From NCBI GenBank assembly GCA_003170475.1, contig PMZI01000078.1:1-57357 (forward strand): a stretch of DNA of 57,357 nucleotides. The letters are read 5' to 3'. Position numbers and translations under genes: made by a program. Within the stretch, counting starts at the first letter, position 1. Each line of letters begins with the position of its first letter. The notes beneath the pieces were generated by a model that had not been told where the DNA came from, did not search any database, and saw nothing but the letters and a program-made list of their open reading frames with translations. Below are positions 17,757 to 24,863 of this stretch, in pieces. The DNA comes from Ignavibacteriota bacterium. GTDB taxonomy: Bacteria > Bacteroidota > Ignavibacteria > UBA10030.

Positions 17757-18365
17757 TCAGAGCTTCGGAAACAAACGCCCTGTGCTCTGCTGATACTTTT
17801 TGTACTCTTCACCAAATCTCGCGATCAACATTTCCTCTTCTTGCGGAATTCTTGCGGCTATACTTACGACTGCTGCCACGATAAGAATGAGTATGACATA
17901 ATTGGTTGAGACGATGCCGAGGCTTAGATAGACAGCAAACAAGGCAGTATACATGGGATGCCGGATTCTTGAATACGGACCCGATTGAATAAGGTCATGA
18001 TCATTCCTCAGCTGCAATTTCGCCGACCATTGTTTCCCAAGGCTCAGGTGAACCCAGGTGAGAAGCACCAGTCCGCAGAGACCAAGAATCGCCCCCAAGT
18101 AAATTCCCAAACGATGCAAGGGAATTGAGAACAGACTCATCCACGACGGATGCGCGTAAAGGAAAAAGAAGGATGCCGAAAGAGCCGGAACCAACACGAA
18201 TCGGCGAAGGATAAAATTCGCTTTCCCCTCGGGAACAGTTGTTTTCACATCTTCTGGTTTTCTGGCGCCTTTCACTCGCGAGGCAATCGTGAAGAACACC
18301 CTCACGAGCAGAAACAAAATGAGTATTTCTCCCAGAAAGAACCTGGAAAGTGCCTCCTGATCCAT
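17757..18365 (-). CDS. ICMT/PEMT-like membrane methyltransferase family protein
   Basis: The 202-residue protein has about five membrane helices. The C-terminal half carries the family signature: GPYSRIRHPMYTALF near 130-145 and EEEMLIARFGEEYKKYQ near 175-195, which bind S-adenosylmethionine in isoprenylcysteine carboxyl methyltransferase and phospholipid methyltransferase relatives. Bacterial members methylate mostly unknown small or lipid substrates. It is 75 bases downstream of the kinase-phosphatase fusion on the same strand and may be the last gene of that unit, but a functional link is not evident. Confidence 0.8.
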   Translation of the reverse strand: MDQEALSRFFLGEILILFLLVRVFFTIASRVKGARKPEDVKTTVPEGKANFILRRFVLVPALSASFFFLYAHPSWMSLFSIPLHRLGIYLGAILGLCGLVLLTWVHLSLGKQWSAKLQLRNDHDLIQSGPYSRIRHPMYTALFAVYLSLGIVSTNYVILILIVAAVVSIAARIPQEEEMLIARFGEEYKKYQQSTGRLFPKL

Positions 18366-18440
18366 GCTAAATCCTTCTTTCTCCCCAGTGAGATGAATGA
18401 AGTTCCGCCAAGAACGCGAACCCCTCTCAGCACCAATCCT

Positions 18441-20330
18441 TTACGAAAACAACAGCGCCAGAAGTTGAAACATCTGAGAGTAATCCGGGACAATCAGGTC
18501 GGCTCCCGCTTCAATCAGCCGCGTACGCTTCGCAAGATTTAAACCGTATCTGCGCACCTCATCGCTGGCGACACCAACCGCGTATCCTCCCTTTTTGTGC
18601 GTTTCCCGGATCTCGACAGGCCCGTCGCCGAAGACAAGGATCTTGTCCCGTGTCTCGTCACCGATCTCAGTCAGAATCCTTTCAAGGAGCATCCGTTTCG
18701 CTTCATACGAGACGTCTCCGACTGCTCCATAGATCCTCTCGCCGAAGAGTTGCCGATATCCCAAAAGTCCTGCTTCGCGCTCAAGATCCTCGCGGTCGGT
18801 ACCGCTCGCCAAGTACAAGACCACTCCTTTGCGATAGAGATCGTTCAGGAGCTCGACGGCGTTCTTGATCGTGCAATCACGGACGTTTAATTCACCTCGC
18901 TCGAGTTTCCGCGTCCGACCGTTCACCATGGCAGACAATTCGTCATTGTATACCTTTTTGTAACCGAATTCATCCAGGACTTCGGTCTCGGGTACGCATT
19001 TAAATCTCCTGACCAGATTCACAAGCCCTTTCATCTGGGCAAGCGTCTGCATTCCCGTTGTCTTGTCAATGTAGTCCCGCACAGATGCGACGACGTGAGC
19101 ATGGAGCGCTTCGTCTGATTCCCGTTCAGCGGTACCAAGAATGGCCCGCACCATCATTGGTTCCATAATCGATTCCCATCCCTGGCGGAGGGTGGAAAGC
19201 GTCCCATCGTGATCAAAAATCACGTGGGTAAACGACCGGTGATGAGGAAGAGAACTGACGATCTCGATTTCGCTCTGAGGCTGATAAATGGCTTTTCGAT
19301 ATTGATGAGCCAGATCCGGCCTGTAGCGGCGGTCGGGATCGGCGCCGATCTTCAGGATTTCCTCGGCCGTGGCGGTTCCCGTCTGCATGAGCTTTTGAAC
19401 GGTCACACCGGCGACAAGACTTCCCACTTCCGCTGCCTGCAGCGGATCCGCACCAACAGCGAGCGCAGCGGCAATTCCTGCGAGCATGCTATCCCCGGCT
19501 CCGACCGGATCTACCGGCGAGAGAATCAGAAGGCCCGGCACTTCCTTGCACCCCGCCGCATCGCACACGAGGCATCCGTTTTCTCCACGCGTCAGGAAGA
19601 CGGGCTTCGCCCATCGCCGGAAAAGAGACGTGGCGAGTCCTTCGATCTCGGATGAATCCATCGCCGCGGAATCTCCCCCCATAAGTTTGGCGGCCTCCAA
19701 CATGTTGATCTTCCTGATGCACCCGGCATACTCGTCTGCAAAGTGCCTCGAATCGGCGATGAAGCACTTTTCGGGATGGCCAAGCACGAGAGCGCTGAGC
19801 GACGCCCTGAATTCTTTCGTGTGGATGCCGTGAAGGACTTGCTGGTTAATAATGATGAGATCCAGAGAAGGGAGTGCAGCCGTGAGCTGCTCCAGCAGCA
19901 TCGAGGCGGTGGACGCGTGAAGCTCGTTGAAATTGCCAAAGTCGAAGCGGTGTTGTTCCTGCTGGCGTTCATGCGGTTTCATATAAACATGCGATTCCCA
20001 TTGCTCGCGCTGTACCAAGAGTCCCGTTACGTCAACGCCGTTGGAGGAGAGGAGCTGACTCATTTCCCGTCCGAAGGGGTCCTCACCGATGACACCAAAC
20101 GCGCAGAGCGATCCTACCCCCATTGCATGCAGGTTATTGGCCACATTTCCGGCAGCGCCAAGTGAGTAACGCTGCGTGCGGACAGGACGCGTGGAGAGTC
20201 CTGTCTCGAGCGACGTTTCCGAAGCACCCGGATCGAGCAAGAGATAGACGTCAAGACAGAAATCGCCGAGGATGCCGATCCGACTGCTTTGGATCTTGGT
20301 CAGGAGGTTTTTCAGTTTGATGTGATGCAT
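18441..20330 (-). CDS. PfkB-family sugar kinase fused to HAD phosphatase
   Basis: The 629-residue protein has two complete domains. Residues about 15-335 are a PfkB/ribokinase-type kinase related to the HldE kinase half, with GAAGNVANNLHAMG (58-71) and the catalytic DPVGAGDSMLAG (274-285). Residues about 368-615 are a HAD phosphatase with nucleophile motif DHDGT (373-377), SGTD (509-512) and FGDGPVEI (567-574). An enzyme that both phosphorylates and dephosphorylates could reposition a phosphate on a sugar or run a two-step modification. It follows the sugar ABC permease genes by 34 bases, so its substrate is probably what that system imports. The HldE nucleotidyltransferase half is absent. 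Confidence 0.88.
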   Translation of the reverse strand: MHHIKLKNLLTKIQSSRIGILGDFCLDVYLLLDPGASETSLETGLSTRPVRTQRYSLGAAGNVANNLHAMGVGSLCAFGVIGEDPFGREMSQLLSSNGVDVTGLLVQREQWESHVYMKPHERQQEQHRFDFGNFNELHASTASMLLEQLTAALPSLDLIIINQQVLHGIHTKEFRASLSALVLGHPEKCFIADSRHFADEYAGCIRKINMLEAAKLMGGDSAAMDSSEIEGLATSLFRRWAKPVFLTRGENGCLVCDAAGCKEVPGLLILSPVDPVGAGDSMLAGIAAALAVGADPLQAAEVGSLVAGVTVQKLMQTGTATAEEILKIGADPDRRYRPDLAHQYRKAIYQPQSEIEIVSSLPHHRSFTHVIFDHDGTLSTLRQGWESIMEPMMVRAILGTAERESDEALHAHVVASVRDYIDKTTGMQTLAQMKGLVNLVRRFKCVPETEVLDEFGYKKVYNDELSAMVNGRTRKLERGELNVRDCTIKNAVELLNDLYRKGVVLYLASGTDREDLEREAGLLGYRQLFGERIYGAVGDVSYEAKRMLLERILTEIGDETRDKILVFGDGPVEIRETHKKGGYAVGVASDEVRRYGLNLAKRTRLIEAGADLIVPDYSQMFQLLALLFS

Positions 20331-20364
20331 TTCAGTTCACCATTGTTCAACGACAAGAGTCACT

Positions 20365-21177
20365 CTATTTACTCGCCCCCGCTACCAAACCCTTGATGAA
20401 CGTCTTGCGCGTCAGCGTAAAAAGAATCAGTGGCGGGATGCTGAAGAGGATCGCTGCCGCTGCCATTTGATTCCAGACGTCGAGGTACTCACCCACAAAC
20501 AAACCAATGCCGACGGGAATTGTTCTCGTCGAATCCGAAGACGTAAGAATGAGGGCGAAAAAGAATTCATTCCAGGAACCAAGGAACGAGAAGAGCGCCG
20601 TTGCGCCAATTCCGGGGAGAGCCAACGGAAGAATGATCTTACGCAACGCCATCATTCTCGAGCAACCGTCAATCAGAGCCGCATCCTCGATCTCGCGAGG
20701 AATCGTCTGAAAGAAACCATACAAGAGCCAGATGACAAACGGGAGAAGCACCGCCGTATGGACCAGGATCAAACCCCAGTACGTGTCATACAACTCTGCC
20801 TTCTGCAGCAATTGAAACAACGGAATAATAACTGACGCGCCCGGAAGCATCTGGGAAAGAAGAAAGATCAGAAGGAACACCTGCTTTCCCGGAAAGGTAA
20901 ATCGTGAAAACGCGAATGCGGCCAGGCTCCCGAAGAGAAGCGTGAGCACCGTCGAAGAGCAGGCGACAATCAAACTGTTCAACGTGTATGTCAAAAAAGG
21001 AAGATAGAAGAACATGTCGACGTATGGTTTCAAGCTCATCGCGGAGCTGGTCCATTGCGGCGGATATTGATTCACTTCCGAAAGCGGTTTCATCGAGGTG
21101 GAGAGCGTCCAGAGAACGGGAAGCAGGACCAGGAGAGCCAGGACGATCATCACGATGGAGAGAAGCGTCTTCTTCAT
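20365..21177 (-). CDS. Carbohydrate ABC importer permease, MalG type
   Basis: The 270-residue protein has six membrane helices. It carries the permease EAA-type loop near 190 (EIEDAALIDGCSRMMALRKI), which contacts the ATPase, followed by PLALPGI. The N-terminus LPVLWTLSTSMKPLSEV is typical of CUT1-family MalG-like permeases. It overlaps the partner permease by 4 bases (ATGA), so the two are translationally coupled. No ATPase gene is found here; many CUT1 systems share an MsmK/UgpC-like ATPase encoded elsewhere. Confidence 0.93.
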   Translation of the reverse strand: MKKTLLSIVMIVLALLVLLPVLWTLSTSMKPLSEVNQYPPQWTSSAMSLKPYVDMFFYLPFLTYTLNSLIVACSSTVLTLLFGSLAAFAFSRFTFPGKQVFLLIFLLSQMLPGASVIIPLFQLLQKAELYDTYWGLILVHTAVLLPFVIWLLYGFFQTIPREIEDAALIDGCSRMMALRKIILPLALPGIGATALFSFLGSWNEFFFALILTSSDSTRTIPVGIGLFVGEYLDVWNQMAAAAILFSIPPLILFTLTRKTFIKGLVAGASK

Positions 21178-22043
21178 GTCGACTCCCCTCTCGCGAGCAC
21201 TTTCAAATAGAGATAGGAGAGTGTCGTGAGCAGCGCGAAGATGACAACGGAAAGAGCCGACCCTTTCCCGAGATCGAACTGCACGAAGGAAAACTCTCTG
21301 ACCAGGACGGGAAGGACCATGGAGGAGTTCATCGGACCTCCGCGCGTCATCACGAACACCATGTTGAAGTCGTTGAAGCTCCAGATGACCCCCAGAACGA
21401 GCATGACCGACGTCACTGTTTTCAAATTGGGCAGTGTGATATGAAAAAATCTCCTGACCATCGTCGCACCATCCACCGCTGCAGCTTCATATTGCTCCTG
21501 GGGAATTGATTGCAGTCCGGCGAGAAACATCACCATCGCAAACGGATAGAATTGCCAGATGCGGGCCAGCATAACGCAGATGAGGGCAGTCCCGGGATTG
21601 CCGAGCCACGTGGTTCCCGCTTTAACGATTCCGGCGGACGCCAGCCAGTAATTCACAACGCCAAAGTGATCGTTCAGGAGCCATTTCCACGCAAAGCCGG
21701 CCACAACAGGGGAAATGATCCAGGGGACTGTGTACAGGCAACCCATGACTGTAGTGATCTTCCCCAATTTGAGGTTCAGCAAGAGAGCGAAGCCGAGCCC
21801 CAGGATCAACGCCACCACTGTTCCCACTACCGCATACACGGAGGTGTTCCCGAAGGAACGCCAGAAGAGCGTGTCATGAAAGACATGCTTGTAGTTGCTG
21901 AACCCCGTCCATCCGCTTCTCCCCGTGATCATACTGACGTCGCTGAAACTGTTGATCAGATTCTGCACGAGTGGATAGACGAGCACGAACACAGTGAACA
22001 GAAGTGCCGGAACCAGCAGCAGGTATGGAGTGGCCTTCTTCAT
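21174..22043 (-). CDS. Carbohydrate ABC importer permease, MalF/UgpA type
   Basis: This 289-residue membrane protein has six predicted helices and the start LLLVPALLFTVFVLVYPL common to UgpA/LacF permeases. The EAA loop reads EQYEAAAVDGATMVRRFFHITLP, then LKTVTSVMLVLGVIWSFNDFN. It overlaps both neighbours by 4 bases, so binding protein, this permease and the second permease form one tightly coupled operon. CUT1 importers take up oligosaccharides, glycosides or glycerol phosphates; nothing here fixes the substrate. Confidence 0.93.
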   Translation of the reverse strand: MKKATPYLLLVPALLFTVFVLVYPLVQNLINSFSDVSMITGRSGWTGFSNYKHVFHDTLFWRSFGNTSVYAVVGTVVALILGLGFALLLNLKLGKITTVMGCLYTVPWIISPVVAGFAWKWLLNDHFGVVNYWLASAGIVKAGTTWLGNPGTALICVMLARIWQFYPFAMVMFLAGLQSIPQEQYEAAAVDGATMVRRFFHITLPNLKTVTSVMLVLGVIWSFNDFNMVFVMTRGGPMNSSMVLPVLVREFSFVQFDLGKGSALSVVIFALLTTLSYLYLKVLARGEST

Positions 22044-23323
22044 TTCTTCCCGTCGACGAGATCTTGAGCTTCCCTCGCAGCCTGATCGAGCGCGGCCTTC
22101 GGCGACAATTCTCCTACGATCGCCTTCTGGCAGTACGGCGTATAGATGTTACTCGCGATCGCAATCATCTGGGGATGCGGAGGCCAGGGCCGGGCATGAT
22201 TGAGCTCGTTGATGTACAGTGGGATGTCTTTTATGCTCTTGGCTTCGCGGCTATTCAGCGCGCTCTTGGTTGTCGCTGTAGCTCCGAGATCCTGTGTAAT
22301 CCAGAACATGTCCGCTTCCTCATTCCTGAGGTGTTTGAGAAGCTCCCAGGCTTCATTCAGATGTTTTGATCGGGCGTTGATCGAATACATGACCATGTCC
22401 TGCAGCGTCGGAGCAGTGTCATACTGTGCAATCATGTCATCGGGGACGGGCACAGGGACAACATACATGTCCTTGCCCGGATTCTTGTCGCCGACCATCC
22501 CCCTGAACCAGGGCCCTTCGATGCTCATGGCCGCCTTGTTCCCGCTGAACAAATCATTGACCTCGGAATGGGTATACGCGAGAAACCCGGGGGTAATCGA
22601 ATGATCCACTTGGTACATGTCGGCAATCAGTTTCAACGCAGCGACACCCATCGGGGAGTTGAACTCGATCTTCTTAAGGTCCTCCGACATGACATTGACG
22701 CCGGCTTTGAAGAAGAACGGAATCATGCGATAGGCAAACCCGCCCTTGTCTCCGCCCATGAGCACGAGGCCGAACTGATCGATGACCCCATCCCCGTCGG
22801 TATCTTTCGTAAGACGTTTCGCGGCCTCTCTGAACTGTGACCACGTTTTGGGCGGTGCAATTCCTTCCTTGTCAAACAGCTCCTTGTTGCAGCACAGGAC
22901 GAAGGCGATCGCGCTTGAGGGGAGACCGTAGTAATTGTCTTTGTACCGGGTGGACTCGAGAAGATGCGGAACGTACCATTGCTTGACTTGTTCGAAATCA
23001 GGAAACTTGTTGACCGGGTAATAGAATCCCGCCTCACCAAACTCGGCCGCAAAATTCGAGTGTGTGTTCATCACGTCGGGGCCGGCGCCTGCACTGAAAT
23101 CGGCATACAGGATCTCACGAATCATATTCCAGCTTTTGTCGCTTTGTTCGACTTTGATTCCCGGATGGGTTTTCTCAAAAGAGTAGACGCGTTGCCTGAG
23201 GAATTCAATCAGCTTCGGTCTTCCGCCGAAGTTCCAGTCGTGCAGCACAATGCCGTCACTCTTCTTGCCGCAGGAAAGGAGTGAGATGGAAAGAACGAGA
23301 GCGATGAATGTGGTTCGTTTCAT
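22040..23323 (-). CDS. Extracellular solute-binding lipoprotein of the sugar ABC importer
   Basis: The 427-residue lipoprotein has a signal ending LLSCG. The mature protein follows the family 1 solute-binding pattern: an N-terminal strand with DWNFGGRP, SFEKTHPGIKVEQ, YADFSAGAGPDVM, GLPSSAIAFVLCCNKELFDKEGI and WSQFREAAKRLT. AAGG stands 7 bases before the ATG. It is the first gene of the importer operon; the region just upstream (23374-23608) is filled with repeats, so the promoter should lie within 23324-23373 or inside them. Binding-site aromatics cannot be assigned by eye. Confidence 0.92.
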   Translation of the reverse strand: MKRTTFIALVLSISLLSCGKKSDGIVLHDWNFGGRPKLIEFLRQRVYSFEKTHPGIKVEQSDKSWNMIREILYADFSAGAGPDVMNTHSNFAAEFGEAGFYYPVNKFPDFEQVKQWYVPHLLESTRYKDNYYGLPSSAIAFVLCCNKELFDKEGIAPPKTWSQFREAAKRLTKDTDGDGVIDQFGLVLMGGDKGGFAYRMIPFFFKAGVNVMSEDLKKIEFNSPMGVAALKLIADMYQVDHSITPGFLAYTHSEVNDLFSGNKAAMSIEGPWFRGMVGDKNPGKDMYVVPVPVPDDMIAQYDTAPTLQDMVMYSINARSKHLNEAWELLKHLRNEEADMFWITQDLGATATTKSALNSREAKSIKDIPLYINELNHARPWPPHPQMIAIASNIYTPYCQKAIVGELSPKAALDQAAREAQDLVDGKK

Positions 23324-23373
23324 GGTTTACCTTTGGTTGACGACCAGTTGAACGGTGACAGAAATCAAATACA

Positions 23374-23608
23374 TGTCGTCCCGAAATGTTCCTGAGCGAG
23401 GCGGGCGTTGTTCAGCCCGCCGAGTCCCCGCCCGCCGTTATCGCGCTATCATGGTCTGGCGGGGGCGGGGAAGGATGTTCGGGACCTCGTGTTCAGACCC
23501 CGACCAACATGTCGTCCCGAAATGTTTCTGTTCAGGACCTCGTTTTCAGACCCGGACCACAAGCCCCGTCAGAAATGTATCGGGACAGGCATGTCGGGGT
23601 GACATGTC
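23374..23608. repeat. Dispersed double-hairpin repeat, locus A (two units)
   Basis: Two degenerate copies of the repeat family lie here. Shared words are CATGTCGTCCCGAAATG at 23374 and 23510, and TCGGGACCTCGTGTTCAGACCCCGACC / TTCAGGACCTCGTTTTCAGACCCGGACC-type segments at about 23481 and 23533. The first copy carries two extra hairpins in its middle: GCGGGC/GCCCGC near 23403-23422, and TCCCCGCCCGCC (23427-23438) against GGCGGGGGCGGGGA (23460-23473). The whole gap between the URO-D-like gene and the ABC operon is made of this material. No protein is coded. Confidence 0.8.
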
Positions 23609-23638
23609 TTCTTGGCTCAGGCACCCGGAGCAAATATT

Positions 23639-24736
23639 CTACGTTCCCAGCGCTTTTCTCATTGCCTTCACAAACGTGACGAAATTTTCCGGTCTGGTTC
23701 CCTGCAATACTCCATCGGCAGTTGAGAAAATGTGGGGATAGCCTCGGACATCGGAGACGATCTTCCCGACTTGCCTCTCAATCTCTGTCGGCGTTCCGTC
23801 CCGCAACAGGCGAAGATTTAGATTGCCCTTCGTGCAGATGCTCCGATCGATGTGCGACCTCGATTCGGCAAGGTCATTATCTCCTTCTGGCGGAGGAGCA
23901 ATCGTTTCGATCACGTCTGCACCAAGAGTATTAAACACGCCTTCTTTTATGAACTGGCTAGTAAACCCGCAGTTGTGGTACCAGAACAGTCCGCCGTGTT
24001 GGTGCGTCCACTCGGCGAACCGGCGGATATACGGGAGGTCCATCGTGGCGAACAGTTCGGGCGAGGTCATTTCCAGTCCATAGCTGGAATCACTCATGAA
24101 ATCAATGCCTTCCTTCATGGCAATGGACATGACGAACAATGATGCTTCATAGATCGCTTCCATGCTCCGCACGAAGACATCCTGCCAGTCATTCCATTGA
24201 TAGAAGATGTTGGTCGGATTGATCTGGGAGCCGAGCCAGGATGGATGTGGATGGCCGATGACGATGACTCCGTCCTCCCCCACTTTCTGACGCCACGTGC
24301 GAAAATAATTCCGGATCACCTGTTCCCGTTGAGCGACCTGTTCACAAACGGAAATCAACATTTCGTGATCATGAACACTTTCCACCGGGCAGGCCGCCTC
24401 ATCACTCCAGGGAATTTCCTTGCGCGGAGATTGCCAGGTCCACTCCCCTTTTGGCGTCACGATCGTACGAAAGGCAGTATCAGGCGTCGAGCGGGATTCG
24501 TCCGTGGACCAATTGAAAATCAATCCTGAGCATTCAGTCATGAACATGGGTTCGTACCCAAGCTCCTGCGACAAGCAAATTTCATTCCCGACGGGATCAT
24601 TGGTGACGGGCAGATGAAGGAACGCAAGAGTTTCGCGTATGACGTCCGGATGCGGGAGGAACGGGGAGACAACGGGACGTGACGTTGTTGGATTTCTGAC
24701 GTACGACAAAAAGCGTTGGCGAGGGGAAGTGTTCAT
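23639..24736 (-). CDS. URO-D/MtaA superfamily protein with zinc-type HxC...C motif
   Basis: The 365-residue protein is of the uroporphyrinogen decarboxylase superfamily, which also includes corrinoid methyltransferases (MtaA, MtbA, CmuA). It has a TIM-barrel length and conserved segments such as FWYHNCGFT near 251-259. His254, Cys256 and Cys301 could form the zinc site used by MtaA-type enzymes to bind a thiol acceptor. True HemE is unlikely: heme-gene context is absent. It lies 127 bases downstream of the GRE gene in the same direction, so a role in the same pathway is likely. No corrinoid-binding domain protein is encoded in the window. Confidence 0.75.
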   Translation of the reverse strand: MNTSPRQRFLSYVRNPTTSRPVVSPFLPHPDVIRETLAFLHLPVTNDPVGNEICLSQELGYEPMFMTECSGLIFNWSTDESRSTPDTAFRTIVTPKGEWTWQSPRKEIPWSDEAACPVESVHDHEMLISVCEQVAQREQVIRNYFRTWRQKVGEDGVIVIGHPHPSWLGSQINPTNIFYQWNDWQDVFVRSMEAIYEASLFVMSIAMKEGIDFMSDSSYGLEMTSPELFATMDLPYIRRFAEWTHQHGGLFWYHNCGFTSQFIKEGVFNTLGADVIETIAPPPEGDNDLAESRSHIDRSICTKGNLNLRLLRDGTPTEIERQVGKIVSDVRGYPHIFSTADGVLQGTRPENFVTFVKAMRKALGT

Positions 24737-24777
24737 AAGATCGAATGATGCTAGTTGGGTACCTGAATGCTGGACTT

Positions 24778-24858
24778 GTTAATTGGTTAAATGGTTAATC
24801 GGTTAAATGCATCATTGGCCTTCACACCAATTAACCACTCACCAATTAACCACTCACC
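24778..24858. repeat. Low-complexity inverted and tandem repeat
   Basis: The left part (24778-24807) repeats GGTTAA-type words. The right part (24825-24858) holds two perfect tandem 15-mers, CACCAATTAACCACT at 24825 and 24840. The left and right halves are roughly complementary, so the RNA could fold into one long AU-rich hairpin between the GRE gene and the URO-D-like gene. It may act as a processing or stability element. Confidence 0.6.
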
Positions 24859-24863
24859 AGCGT

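Noticed and set aside
23639-24736. Annotation as HemE (true uroporphyrinogen decarboxylase)
   Set aside because: HxC...C zinc-type residues and lack of heme gene neighbours fit the MtaA-like branch better.
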